From: Saprospiraceae bacterium
GTDB taxonomy: Bacteria > Bacteroidota > Bacteroidia > Chitinophagales > Saprospiraceae
Direction of reading: 5' to 3'
Assembly (NCBI GenBank): GCA_013360405.1
Contig: JABWBR010000032.1
Span: forward strand, 62,001 to 126,000
DNA: 64,000 nt
Shown: piece by piece, positions 54,968 to 64,000 of the stretch
How positions within the stretch are numbered: the stretch's first letter is position 1
Layout: every line of letters starts with the position of its first letter
Translations under genes and position numbers: made by a program
The notes under the pieces: generated by a model
The model's database searches: none
The model's input: the letters and a program-made list of their open reading frames with translations, nothing else
What the model was told of the DNA's origin: nothing

Positions 54968-55543
54968 ATGAAGTTTACCCGGCTAAATTTAATCGCAATT
55001 GCCCTTTTTACAGTAAGCGTGCTGCAGGCGCAGCGCGACGAATCCCTGTTTGGTCCCCGACATGCAGCTTTTACCGGTATTTGGGGCGGGGTTACCCACA
55101 ATTACAGCGCTTTTGAAGACGATTGGTCGTACCTGCGGGGCGGTCATTTTGGATTTGAATTCGGCAACGCCATCCTGTTGGGCTGGTCGGGCGCCGGCAC
55201 GCGCGATGAAGTATCGGTAAACGATGTGACTAGTACGTTTAATTTAAAATACAACGGCTTTTTGGTGGGCTACAGCCCGATGTCGGGCAAAGTTGTTCAC
55301 CCCCGGATAAACTTGCTCACCGGTCGCGGCAGACTAAACGTCAACGAAAACGGCGACGACCGCGTGTTTGTGCTGCAGCCTTCGGCTGGTATTGAGGTAA
55401 ATGTGTTCCAATGGTTCCGCGTGGGCCTCGAAGGCGGCTATCGGATTGTGGACGGCATCGACAAATCGGCCCTGCGCAGACAAGATGTGTCCAGCCCCTT
55501 TGCCCAATTGGATTTGCGATTTGGGTTTTCGTGGGGGAGGTAA
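54968..55543 (+). CDS. small secreted beta-barrel-like protein of unknown function
   Basis: 191 residues with a signal peptide (to ~21, VLQAQ). The mature sequence is Gly/aromatic-rich with alternating strands ('AAFTGIWGGVTHNYSAFEDDWSYLRGGHFGFEFGN', 'GLEGGYRIVDGID', 'FAQLDLRFGFSWGR') as in small outer-membrane barrels or related beta-sandwich proteins. No recognised family. It lies alone between inverted arrays. Confidence 0.75.
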   Translation: MKFTRLNLIAIALFTVSVLQAQRDESLFGPRHAAFTGIWGGVTHNYSAFEDDWSYLRGGHFGFEFGNAILLGWSGAGTRDEVSVNDVTSTFNLKYNGFLVGYSPMSGKVVHPRINLLTGRGRLNVNENGDDRVFVLQPSAGIEVNVFQWFRVGLEGGYRIVDGIDKSALRRQDVSSPFAQLDLRFGFSWGR

Positions 55544-55544
55544 G

Positions 55545-55634
55545 TGGTCAGCACTTAGCAGTCAGCAGTCAGCACTCGGCTTCTCAGAACCGAGTGCTGA
55601 GTGCTGAGTGCCGAGTGCTGAGTGCTGAGTGCTA
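55545..55634. repeat. GAGTGCT/CAGCACT heptamer inverted array between convergent genes
   Basis: CAGCACTTAGCAGTCAGCAGTCAGCACT on the left, AGTGCTGAGTGCTGAGTGC on the right; near-perfect arms with a short GGCTTCTCAGAACC loop that itself pairs. It reaches the stop codon of the large T9SS protein gene. Confidence 0.9.
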
Positions 55635-55636
55635 AT

Positions 55637-58600
55637 TTATTGTTTGACAATTTTAGCTCTTGCCACAATTACAGATTCATAGTGTAAGGAAAGGTAATAA
55701 ACGCCAGATGGGAGCTTTTCCATTTCCATCATCGCTTCTTTAGTTCCGGTGAGCATCTTCCTGGGAAGGACTTCAATGCCTAGTGCATTTATTGCACGGA
55801 TCTCAAATGGGCCGGTCAGATCCTTGGAGATGATCTCTATCTTGAGATCTCCATCGGTTGGATTGGGCGATAAAGTCCAATCGAGATTGGGACTCCACAC
55901 GTCATTCGTGGCAACAACAATGCATTGAATAAGCGTAATGTCGGCCTGTTTCGAGCAGGGGCCGCAGGTGGCTTCAATTGTATAGGTGCCTGCTTTATCT
56001 ACAATTACTGTCGCACCATTAGCTGAGCCCACAATATTCCCATCGGGGGTGGTCCATTGGTAGGTGCAACCCGAAGGCTGTTGATTGAGAAAGACGACTT
56101 CCAATTGCCTTTGGCCCGGACCGCAAAGAAAACAGGGACCTGCCACGAGGACATCCCAAGGTTTTGGCACATTTACCACAACTGATTTTACTACTTGCCC
56201 TTCGCAACAATTGTCTTTTATAATCACATAATAATTACCGGGCATTTTATCCGGCAAATCTGTATGGGTATAAATGGCTGGTGAGGAAGTATACGTATTG
56301 GAATGCAGGAGGGTTGTGTCTTTGTACCATTCTACGGTGTAGTTGCAATTGCAAATACCGCCGGCAGTACAGGGTGCGAAATGCACCGTCATATCTACTT
56401 CGTCGGTGGAACAAATAGGAGAAAATTGTGCAGTAAAAGATGTGATGGTTAAAGGTGTTTTTACATCAATCATTAAATCCACCACGTCGACCGGGCAGCC
56501 GCCACCAACTTGTTTTTGAATTCTATACCAAGTATCGGCATACAATTTATTAGTGTTATACAAGGGGTTCATATTGCCGGCATCAGACAGGAGGGAATAG
56601 GTTGTTCCATTAGTGCTTATCCACCACTCCCACATAGGCGTATCGCCTGCGCACTCGGGCGTATAGCGTAGGGTAGCGTCCTCACCGGGGCAAAATGGCA
56701 TAGCCTCGACGGGGTCCATTACCAGTGTGCCCACCGGCGCGTTGTTGTTGAACAGGCGGAAAGTAGTAGAGCAGGAACTGGTACCGCAGGGGCCGGAAAT
56801 TTGAGCAGTAAAAACATGGTCAAAGTAACAATCTGAAGAAGATCCCAAAAAGCCGAGGGCCGGCGGCTGGTAGGTCAGCCCTGTGGCGCCAAAAATAGGT
56901 CCGTTGGCATTATACCACTGCACGGTATAAGTACACGTTGTAGTGGACGAATTGATATTCAACGTTAAGGGGCCGGGAACGATGGGGGAGCCGGTATAGC
57001 AGTATTCCTGCCCACCGCTGATTGAACACTCCACCGGCTCGCATAGCGCCACGGTTATCACATTGGTAGTGAGAATAGTGCAGGGGCCTGCATCGTTGTT
57101 CTGTATGACTTCTGCATACACGCAAATATCACCGGTAAAGTATTGGGTGAACAGCTCCAAGTCATCGCAAAAAGCAACAGGGTCGGTAATTACCAGGAAC
57201 GGATCGCCCCAGTCAGCCGGGGGGCATGGCGCGGGGGCGACATACCAGTTGACTTGGGTGATGTTGTCGAGATCGCTACACCCGACCAGTGGTATCTGGA
57301 CTACCGCGCCCTTGCAAATCTGCACTTCTTCCAGACCGACCGACTCGCAACAAGGCAAAGCCTGGCTTGCAGAAACCAGACAGGGCGTAGCAAGGCAGTC
57401 GCATGTCAAAGACACCTGGAAGCTAACAGAAGTGGGAACAGGAGGGCCAGTTATCATAAAAGTCCCGGTTATGGCGCCTACATTGCCGGTCCAGCTCTCA
57501 GCCTGCGACTGAATGACAACATTGGGTGTAAGAGAATTGGCCACCAGCCCACAGTTCATGGATGGATCAGATTCACCGGAGAGATTATTGACCAGGAAGG
57601 TAAACTCGAAAATATCGGGGTCTTCCGTGCAACTTATCTCAAATCCGGCAGACTCGGCGCAAATGCAATTCACGGTAACTGTATATGTGCAAACATTAGT
57701 ATTGCCTGCCATATCGGTAGCCGTACAGGTGATTGTCGTCTGTCCACAGGAAAGAATTACCTCTTCCGGCATATCGCAACTGACCGTAGCCATGGGGCAA
57801 TTGTCGGAAACACCTGTCGGCGGCAGAAGTAAAACGATGGGGGTTTCGCAAATCTGGATATCCGTGTAGATGTCTGCCGGGCAAATTGCAACCGGCGGTT
57901 CGAAGTCTTCTATCCTGACTTCGAAAAAGCAGGTTCCGACATTCCCCATAGGATCTTCCACCGTACAAATCACCACGTAGGCTCCTTTAGGCAGCGTTGG
58001 CGGCAGCGGCGAGCCGTTAACCTCACATTTCACTATCAGGTCCGCATTAGAGAAGCAATTGTCGGTGTAGGTCAGATAAGTTCCGTCCATGGTGGCAAAA
58101 CACTCGCCCGGGTCGGTGGGAAGCAACAAGTCGTTGCAAATGACCACCGGTGGTATCTGATCCTGGGCTTGGACTGTCGCCTGATAGGTTTCCGAGCAGC
58201 CATCCGCATCGGTAACCGTGAGACAGACGCTGTGAGGCAGAATGTCCGGCAAGGTCCAACTGGGGTTTTGCGAGGTAGCGTCCACCATGCCGTCGCAATC
58301 GAAATCCCATTCGTAGGCCAGAGGAGCTGTGCCGGATGACTGGTTAATGAAGTCTATTGTAAAACATTCGACAGAAAAAGAGAAAAGCGCAGTGATGCTA
58401 CAGGTTTCACAAATAGCATTGCAGCTGAACGACAGGTTGTCAGTAACCATCATGGTGGTAAAAGGCGGCTCAGGAGGAACGGGGGCAAGAACTTCCCTCA
58501 GAAATGCCAGGGGAGTGAAGGAGATGGGGCTCTGTGGATAGGGCGTCAGACAGGTGTTATTGGAAAGGTCGAGATCCAGCGTGGCGACCAATTTGTTAAA

Positions 58601-60169
58601 GGGCCTTGAAGTAAGCGGGCTTAACTTTCTGGCATCTGCGTAAAAAATGGCATCCAATGCGGGCGTCACGTCAATATGCCCCATCGGGACTACCGATCCT
58701 CCATCGTTCAGGTATGCCGAAATATCGTGCTGAAGAGCGGTCCCGGTATTGATTACCCTGTTGATCACGTAATTATCCGTGCCGTCTTTCAGGGGGCCGA
58801 CTGCGTAAATCCGGCCATTGGCGTCCAACCCGACCTCCTGAAACTCCTTGATGTCCGGATACCTGAGACCGTATTGGGGGGCGTATGAATTGTCCAGGAT
58901 GATGAGGATGGCTTCGCCTGCCCCGAAGTCGGTGCCGCCTACCAACACCTGGCCATTGGGCAGTTCCAATCCCTCATACAGGTCGAAGTCGGCAGTGTGA
59001 AATTCCCTTACTAACCCCTGTACTCCATTGAATGAATTGATTGGTAATAATAGCCCATCATTATCGGGAATATCGTTCCCGGTCAGGACCAAGTCCTGTC
59101 CTTTTTCAAAAAAACCCCTGGAGCACTCATATTCGTTACCCGGAAAGGTATCGTACTTTCTCACCCAATTTACAGTCAGCCCGGCGTTGATATTGAACAC
59201 CACCGGGACATCCCAATAGGAAGGCGGCGGTGGAAAAGCCGGGAGGGGGTCAGGGTTCCTTGTGCCCAATACGTAGTACGGAAACTGGGGATTGGGAGGG
59301 TTGGAATGCCGAAGTATTTGGGAAAAGCCCTCCCTTCCAACCTGGTTATAAAATTTGGAGGCCAGGATATTCCCCTGATCGTCGAATTTCACTAACACGG
59401 ATCTATTGTCCAAAAACATGGTGGGCGTTTGAAAAGGGGTCGTCCTGCCGACGCAAATAAAAGCGTCTTCCTCCGGGATGTAGGCGAAATCGGTGAAATA
59501 GGTAGGGTCTCTCATTATCTTTTGCCAGACGAGGGAGCCGTTGTTTATGTCGTATTTTGAAAAAACGGCGTATTCGGGGCCACCCGTTATGTATTCCTTC
59601 ACCCCGGCGACATACACCCCGTCGTTAAATGCATGGATACGAGTTATGGCCACGACGCTCGTGGAGTCATCGCCGCATAGCACCGTCCATTCTGAGGGAA
59701 TGCCGCAAGCGAGGTTTTTTGTAAATGAATAATCACAAGGGTCAACCGCAGGTATCGCACTATTGATAAAACTCACCCGGAAAAATGCGTCTAAAGGAGG
59801 CTGGGGGCCGTTGGCCAGACAAATGGTGCCCAGCAAAACAGGTGCGCCCAAAGTGGGTGGACTGACAAGTGGCACCGACGAATTGACGGTTACGAAGTTG
59901 TTGGCTGCATTGACACTGGCGGTCAGATTGGCATTTGCCATGCTCACACTTACTACTTCCGAGCCTTGGGCCGGTATCCAGTTGGTGTTGATGGTAATCC
60001 TGTTGTACCCCATTGCCAGGCAGGGGATGGAGCCACCAGCGTCTTCCAGCGTGTAATGCATCTGGTAGCAACAATCAGAGGTCTCTGTGAATGTCATCTC
60101 GCAAATGCATTGGGCGCTTATTTGAGCTGACAATATAAGTGCGGCAAAAAGTATGAATAGATTTTTCAT
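55637..60169 (-). CDS. large secreted protein with PKD and HYR domains and a T9SS sorting domain
   Basis: 1510 residues from the ATG at 60169 (MKNLFILFAALIL), the first one with a signal peptide (to ~20); an upstream ATG would add 27 non-signal residues. The N-terminal part (~150-600) has the look of a beta-propeller-like set of repeats ('YVAGVKEYITGGPEYAVFSKYDINNGSLVWQKIMRD'). A PKD domain follows ('PLAYEWDFDCDGMVDATSQNP', 'VCLTVTDADGCSETY'), then two HYR-like domains ('PPVVICNDLLLPTDPGECFA', 'FEPPVAICPADI..'), then Ig-like modules. The C-terminus ('WTLSPNPTDGDLKIEI... SGVYYLSLHYE') is a type A T9SS sorting domain. A cell-surface adhesin or matrix protein fits; substrate unknown. Confidence 0.88.
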   Translation of the reverse strand: MKNLFILFAALILSAQISAQCICEMTFTETSDCCYQMHYTLEDAGGSIPCLAMGYNRITINTNWIPAQGSEVVSVSMANANLTASVNAANNFVTVNSSVPLVSPPTLGAPVLLGTICLANGPQPPLDAFFRVSFINSAIPAVDPCDYSFTKNLACGIPSEWTVLCGDDSTSVVAITRIHAFNDGVYVAGVKEYITGGPEYAVFSKYDINNGSLVWQKIMRDPTYFTDFAYIPEEDAFICVGRTTPFQTPTMFLDNRSVLVKFDDQGNILASKFYNQVGREGFSQILRHSNPPNPQFPYYVLGTRNPDPLPAFPPPPSYWDVPVVFNINAGLTVNWVRKYDTFPGNEYECSRGFFEKGQDLVLTGNDIPDNDGLLLPINSFNGVQGLVREFHTADFDLYEGLELPNGQVLVGGTDFGAGEAILIILDNSYAPQYGLRYPDIKEFQEVGLDANGRIYAVGPLKDGTDNYVINRVINTGTALQHDISAYLNDGGSVVPMGHIDVTPALDAIFYADARKLSPLTSRPFNKLVATLDLDLSNNTCLTPYPQSPISFTPLAFLREVLAPVPPEPPFTTMMVTDNLSFSCNAICETCSITALFSFSVECFTIDFINQSSGTAPLAYEWDFDCDGMVDATSQNPSWTLPDILPHSVCLTVTDADGCSETYQATVQAQDQIPPVVICNDLLLPTDPGECFATMDGTYLTYTDNCFSNADLIVKCEVNGSPLPPTLPKGAYVVICTVEDPMGNVGTCFFEVRIEDFEPPVAICPADIYTDIQICETPIVLLLPPTGVSDNCPMATVSCDMPEEVILSCGQTTITCTATDMAGNTNVCTYTVTVNCICAESAGFEISCTEDPDIFEFTFLVNNLSGESDPSMNCGLVANSLTPNVVIQSQAESWTGNVGAITGTFMITGPPVPTSVSFQVSLTCDCLATPCLVSASQALPCCESVGLEEVQICKGAVVQIPLVGCSDLDNITQVNWYVAPAPCPPADWGDPFLVITDPVAFCDDLELFTQYFTGDICVYAEVIQNNDAGPCTILTTNVITVALCEPVECSISGGQEYCYTGSPIVPGPLTLNINSSTTTCTYTVQWYNANGPIFGATGLTYQPPALGFLGSSSDCYFDHVFTAQISGPCGTSSCSTTFRLFNNNAPVGTLVMDPVEAMPFCPGEDATLRYTPECAGDTPMWEWWISTNGTTYSLLSDAGNMNPLYNTNKLYADTWYRIQKQVGGGCPVDVVDLMIDVKTPLTITSFTAQFSPICSTDEVDMTVHFAPCTAGGICNCNYTVEWYKDTTLLHSNTYTSSPAIYTHTDLPDKMPGNYYVIIKDNCCEGQVVKSVVVNVPKPWDVLVAGPCFLCGPGQRQLEVVFLNQQPSGCTYQWTTPDGNIVGSANGATVIVDKAGTYTIEATCGPCSKQADITLIQCIVVATNDVWSPNLDWTLSPNPTDGDLKIEIISKDLTGPFEIRAINALGIEVLPRKMLTGTKEAMMEMEKLPSGVYYLSLHYESVIVARAKIVKQ

Positions 60170-60188
60170 TGCTTTGGAAATTTTTGGA

Positions 60189-62459
60189 TCAGAAATTACA
60201 GGGGATAATGGTGATTTCATTGGAGGCGCTGCAGCCGGATCCCGGATCAAAAATGCTGAGGTGGTATGTCGTACCTGCCATTGGAGGAGTATCTGTTAGG
60301 GTATCCCCAGTATAAGTTTGCGCATTGCCGTTTCCATCAATCCAGGTCCAGGTATAGATGAACCCAGCATTGTTCGCACAGGATAGCGAAGGTTCTGCAA
60401 AATTTGAATCGGAGGCTGTGATGGTGATAGGATCTCCCAACTTGGCACATTCGTTTGGCGCCAGGGGACAGGAAATAATCGGGATGATTTCGCATACCTC
60501 CAAGCAAAACTTGGGTGTTTCCGCTACCTGGCAGCCGTTGGTGATCTCCACCCAATAGCAACCTGCCTCTGTGGCGGTGTAACTGGTTCCCGTGCCTACT
60601 ACTTTTCCATTCCACAACCAGGTATATTGCAAATTGGAGCTGGAACCGCTAAGGGTTAAAGTAGAAAAATCGCCTTTACATATCTGATTGTCGCCTAATA
60701 TATTTACCGGTAGCGGTACGGTGAGTAACCTGATTTCGATGACGTTGCTGTTACAAGGTATGCAACCCGAGGGTGAAGAAATCGGCAGGCATTCGATACG
60801 GTAGTAGATGGATGTAGCTCCTGCAGGCCAATAATACGACGGCAGAATATTGGTGTTTTGGACGTTGTTGGAAATACCAAGGGGATTCCACGTAAGTTGG
60901 TCAAAAGAATATTGCCAGTTTTTGTGGCAATCCATGAACGGCATGTCCACTCCCACCGCTGCATCGTCGCCAGGGCAGATATAATAAAGATTTGGATCGG
61001 TTTGGTCGGGAATGAGGTTGGCCGGAACGGGCATACCGGTTATCGTACCGCAAACCGGTTGTTTATCAACAGTTATACAGGCGGAGGCGGAAACCGATTT
61101 AGCAGCGCAATTGGTGACTACCACACTAAAACAAACTTGAGGCGGCGAGGCACTATTTACCTGGTAGTTGAAAGTAGATGAGTTGGACATCGTCGTCCCG
61201 TCTGGCAGACTCCACAGGATATTAACCTCGCCTGCAGGAGTAGCTACAAAGGGGTCGGGAGAATTCAGCGCAACAGCGATTAGGACATTATCTCCTTCGC
61301 AAAGAGTCGTATTGGGTGTTAAGCTGATAGAAACAGGCGAAAGGGGGCAACATATTTTTAACAAATATTCATTGGACACATATATACAGCCTGCCGGAGT
61401 GGTAATGGTAGCGCGGTAATAGCGTTCGACAGAACCGGTAGGACTAGTGACGCAGTCAATGGAGATCTCGCCGGCAGCTATTGGAAAGCAAATCCCCGAA
61501 AAAGTGCCGGCAGGCAAGGGGGTCCAACCCGCGCCATCGTTATATTCCCAAAGCACATCGTAGCAGGAGGCGTTGGTAGTTGGAATATTTCCCCCAAGGG
61601 CAAGGCAGAAATGGACGGGGTCACCACTACATATTTCTTGTAGGTCGATGGTACGAGTGGCATAGTCTTTAATGAAAACTTCAACTGGGTTGCAGCCCGT
61701 ACAAACAAAATTGCTGGTAGTCCCCGGCATCAGGGAAAAATTGATTAAAGTGCCGTGATTAGCATTGCCGGTGAGGTCGTTGACCATGGGGATGGCCGTA
61801 TTATTGCCGGCGGGTATGCCGTCTTCCATTTGCCAATATGCTTCCAGATCGGGCTCAGTTCCCGTCAGCCGTAAAGTACGGTTCGCATCGATCTCCGCTT
61901 GAGTCCTTGCAACGTTCCATAGGCGTACCTCGTCGATTGTTCCTTTCCAATTTTCATTGGGCGTCAGACCTCCGCCCCATTGCCCGGCACGGAAGGTGGA
62001 TAGCGGGCTGAAAGTGCCCGGTATGCTTACCGTATGGACCGAGACGCCATCCAGGTAAATCACCAGGTTGGTTCCCGTATACACCATTGCAAGATGGTGG
62101 CAACTGCCATCGCGGATGTTGGCGCCAAAAGATATGGGGCCCTGGGATGATGCACTCGAAGCCCAATAAATACTGGGGTTTCCCCCGCATTCCCCCACCT
62201 CTATGCGCCTGCCTGTGCCGATGAAGGAGAATAATCTTTTGAAATTACCCGAACAGCTAGTGCTGCCGCTCGTCGCAGTTGAAAGAAATCTGGCTTCTAC
62301 AGTGAAAGCTGAGTTTCCTGTAATAGGGCTTGGCGCCAATTGAACCACGTCGTTTACCCCGTCGAAATCTAGCACAGTATCATCGCAAGATTGGGCCGGT
62401 AGAAACAGGGGCATCATAAAAAAAAGAATTAACGGAAGTGTCAAAATCCGATGCTTCAT
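60189..62459 (-). CDS. secreted LamG-domain protein with Ig-like repeats
   Basis: 756 residues from the ATG at 62459 (MKHRILTLPLILF), where a signal peptide begins. A LamG/concanavalin-like domain (~25-215: 'LDFDGVNDVVQLAPSPITGNSAFTVEARF', 'HHLAMVYTGTNLVIYLDGV', 'GTIDEVRLWNVARTQAEI') is followed by Cys-rich Ig-like modules ending in '..YHLSIFDPGSGCSASNEITIIPCNF'. No T9SS sorting domain is seen at the C-terminus. It ends 19 bp before the start of the next large gene on the same strand, so the two form a transcript, and both share module style ('ICKGDFSTLTLSG', 'ICPGDDA'). Confidence 0.85.
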   Translation of the reverse strand: MKHRILTLPLILFFMMPLFLPAQSCDDTVLDFDGVNDVVQLAPSPITGNSAFTVEARFLSTATSGSTSCSGNFKRLFSFIGTGRRIEVGECGGNPSIYWASSASSQGPISFGANIRDGSCHHLAMVYTGTNLVIYLDGVSVHTVSIPGTFSPLSTFRAGQWGGGLTPNENWKGTIDEVRLWNVARTQAEIDANRTLRLTGTEPDLEAYWQMEDGIPAGNNTAIPMVNDLTGNANHGTLINFSLMPGTTSNFVCTGCNPVEVFIKDYATRTIDLQEICSGDPVHFCLALGGNIPTTNASCYDVLWEYNDGAGWTPLPAGTFSGICFPIAAGEISIDCVTSPTGSVERYYRATITTPAGCIYVSNEYLLKICCPLSPVSISLTPNTTLCEGDNVLIAVALNSPDPFVATPAGEVNILWSLPDGTTMSNSSTFNYQVNSASPPQVCFSVVVTNCAAKSVSASACITVDKQPVCGTITGMPVPANLIPDQTDPNLYYICPGDDAAVGVDMPFMDCHKNWQYSFDQLTWNPLGISNNVQNTNILPSYYWPAGATSIYYRIECLPISSPSGCIPCNSNVIEIRLLTVPLPVNILGDNQICKGDFSTLTLSGSSSNLQYTWLWNGKVVGTGTSYTATEAGCYWVEITNGCQVAETPKFCLEVCEIIPIISCPLAPNECAKLGDPITITASDSNFAEPSLSCANNAGFIYTWTWIDGNGNAQTYTGDTLTDTPPMAGTTYHLSIFDPGSGCSASNEITIIPCNF

Positions 62460-62581
62460 GATATTGATTTTTGGATGTGGAGAAAATGTTTGGGATATGA
62501 GATGATCCACGGGATTTAATTTCCGATCCCACGCATTCGTAGATTGTTACCCTCTTTTTGGGAAGAAATTGTAAAAAATGT

Positions 62582-62665
62582 GCTGATGGGCGGATGGTTT
62601 ATGGGTTTATAAGTTTATGGGTTTATGAACTATCAGCACATCAACACATCAGCAAATCAGCAAAT
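62582..62665. repeat. short-unit array (TTTATGGG and AGCACATC types)
   Basis: GGTTTATGGGTTTATAAGTT-type units (8-10 bp) then ATCAGCACATCAACACATCAG units. Two direct arrays side by side, in the divergent gap between the LamG gene and the OmpA-type gene. Confidence 0.75.
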
Positions 62666-62695
62666 TATTCCCTATCTTATCCCCCAAAAAAAACT

Positions 62696-63682
62696 ATGCG
62701 ACTCCTTCCCATCCTTATGATATGCGCATGTAGCGCCTTGTTTTTAAGCAGTTGCGTCTCCTCCCGCAAATACGACGAAATGGAATCCTGGAAAAATCGC
62801 CTGCAACGCGATTACGATCAAACCAGCGGCCAGGCCAAAACGCTGACCAGCGAAAACACTACCCTCCGGAAGTCGCTCGACGAGTCGGAGCGCGAGCGCA
62901 AGAACTGCCAGAATGACCTGGCTTTATCCAAAGATCGCTACGAACAACTCGACGCCACTAACCGCGACCTGCTGATGCGCTACGACCGCATGCTGGCCCA
63001 AAACCGCGAGTTGCTCGAGTCTTCTTCGGGCGAAATCAAGGAATTAACCGCCAAACTGAGCGCTAAGGAACTGGAATTGGAAAAACGCGAACAGGCGCTC
63101 AAACAAGCCGAAGCCGATGCAAAAGCCAAGGAAGGCAGGGCTAATCAACTGGAAACCAGCCTGAGCGACCGCGAGAAACGCGTGAAGGAACTGGAAAGCG
63201 CCCTGCTGGATAAGGAAGCCAAACTCAATGATATCCGGGATAAGGTGAACCAGGCCCTGCGCGGCTTTTCGGCCGCCGACCTGAGCGTGCGCGAGCAGGA
63301 CGGCAAGATTTATGTGTCGCTTAGCCAAAACCTGCTGTTCCGCTCAGGCAGCCGAACGATTAATGCCGAAGGCAAAAATGCCATCGCCAAATTAGCCCAG
63401 GTGCTGAGCGCCAACGCCGATATCGCGGTGATGGTAGAGGGCCATACCGACTCCGACGGCGAATCGGATCTCAACTGGGATCTCAGCGTGATGCGCGCTA
63501 CTTCGGTGGTCAGGGAACTCTCTGCCGGCGGCGTCGATCCTAAACGCATCATCGCCTCAGGCAGGGGAGAGTTTTACCCGGTAGCTACCAACGAAACCGC
63601 CAACGGCAAGGCCCAGAACCGCCGTACGGAGATTATCCTGACGCCAAACCTGGAGGCATTGTTTGAGATTATAGGTAAGTGA
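62696..63682 (+). CDS. OmpA-family lipoprotein with coiled-coil stalk
   Basis: 328 residues from the ATG at 62696; a lipoprotein signal ends at Cys20 (LSSC). A long helical stalk (~25-205, rich in E/K/L/A heptads, 'KELTAKLSAKELELEKREQALKQAEADAKAKEG') is followed by an OmpA-like peptidoglycan-binding domain (~215-328) with 'EGHTDSDGESDLNWDLSVMRATSVVREL', 'IIASGRGEFYPVATNETANGKAQNRRTEI'. It tethers the outer membrane to the cell wall. The longer frame upstream is repeat-derived. Confidence 0.9.
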   Translation: MRLLPILMICACSALFLSSCVSSRKYDEMESWKNRLQRDYDQTSGQAKTLTSENTTLRKSLDESERERKNCQNDLALSKDRYEQLDATNRDLLMRYDRMLAQNRELLESSSGEIKELTAKLSAKELELEKREQALKQAEADAKAKEGRANQLETSLSDREKRVKELESALLDKEAKLNDIRDKVNQALRGFSAADLSVREQDGKIYVSLSQNLLFRSGSRTINAEGKNAIAKLAQVLSANADIAVMVEGHTDSDGESDLNWDLSVMRATSVVRELSAGGVDPKRIIASGRGEFYPVATNETANGKAQNRRTEIILTPNLEALFEIIGK

Positions 63683-63773
63683 TTGGGCAGACTGTACGAT
63701 ACGATATTGGGCAAATTAAAGATAAGTGAAGTTTCCCTGATCTTAAAGTCTTACGAGTCGTATAGTCCTAAAG

Positions 63774-64000
63774 TCATTCCTTGACCTTGTCCGGGAATAA
63801 TTTCTTGAATTTCTGCACCTTGGGCGTAATTACAATCGTGCAATAAGGATTGCGGTCGCCAACGAGGTTGTAGTAGTCCTGGTGGTAATCCTCTGCCGGA
63901 TAATACGCTTCGAAAGGCGCCACTTCGGTCACGATGGGTTTTTCCCAGATTTCGGCGGCAGTTTCGCGTATCGATTTTTCGGCTTCGGCTTTTTGTTTTT
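63774..64000 (-). CDS. msrA: peptide methionine sulfoxide reductase MsrA, C-terminal part
   Basis: The window ends inside this gene; 75 codons are visible, ending in a TGA at 63774-63776. The translation contains 'EIWEKPIVTEVAPFEAYYPAEDYHQDYY' and 'PYCTIVITPKVQKFKKLF', the strongly conserved C-terminal MsrA blocks (YPAEDYHQDY and the PKVxKF end). It reduces methionine-S-sulfoxide in proteins. The catalytic GCFW N-terminal part is beyond the right edge. Confidence 0.92.
   Translation of the reverse strand, partial: KQKAEAEKSIRETAAEIWEKPIVTEVAPFEAYYPAEDYHQDYYNLVGDRNPYCTIVITPKVQKFKKLFPDKVKE

Overview
The window comes from a member of the Bacteroidota, most likely near the Saprospiria (Lewinella/Haliscomenobacter-like); this placement is inferred. 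The evidence is a SusC/SusD pair, a type IX secretion sorting domain, a DUF3667 protein, a TAnnTTTG-type promoter in front of tRNA-Gly, the secG-groES-groEL neighbourhood, and a flexirubin/aryl-polyene type gene set.

Region 1 (1-13.4 kb) is the right-hand part of a flexirubin/aryl-polyene type cluster. It holds the end of an adenylate-forming ligase, two flavin-dependent halogenase-like enzymes, two CrtI/CrtISO-like FAD oxidoreductases, two small secreted proteins, an MMPL exporter fused to a PlsC acyltransferase and a methyltransferase, a small beta-barrel protein and a LolA-like carrier. Together these suit making, tailoring, esterifying and exporting an aryl-polyene lipid. The ketosynthase core would lie left of the window.

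Region 2 (13.4-26.4 kb) is mostly cell-envelope housekeeping: a PagL-like lipid A deacylase, an SLC13-type transporter, a DUF1080 protein, and the group mlaD-amiC / lptD. An FGE-sulfatase/C-type-lectin-fold gene follows whose 3' end looks like the variable region of a diversity-generating retroelement; no reverse transcriptase is in the window. Then come a 5'-truncated NTF2-like gene and rimM.

Region 3 (26.4-34.8 kb) has a 1140-residue Roco GTPase with an unusual architecture (EAD11-like, LRR, S1, LRR, S1, LRR, Roc-COR), followed by metH and a SIMPL-domain protein. Region 4 (34.8-41.5 kb) has a SusC/SusD pair, tRNA-Gly(GCC), and a tRNA-Leu(UAA) gene split by a group I intron of the cyanobacterial/plastid kind, followed by a MITE-like element with a 9-bp target duplication. 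Region 5 (41.5-46 kb) is DUF3667, groEL, groES, secG and a TPR-type protein. Region 6 (46-64 kb) has a 1031-residue periplasmic coiled-coil protein, a NUC1 nuclease lipoprotein, a DUF819 permease, a divergent ClpA-like AAA+ protein, an RlmI-type methyltransferase, two large secreted adhesin-like proteins, an OmpA-family lipoprotein and the 3' end of msrA.

A theme across the whole window is intergenic arrays of short (7-10 bp) units. The unit sequence differs at every locus, but the two arms of an array are usually complementary, so each can fold into a long hairpin. They sit most often between convergent genes and in several places run into coding sequence. On top of these are three families of longer dispersed repeats.
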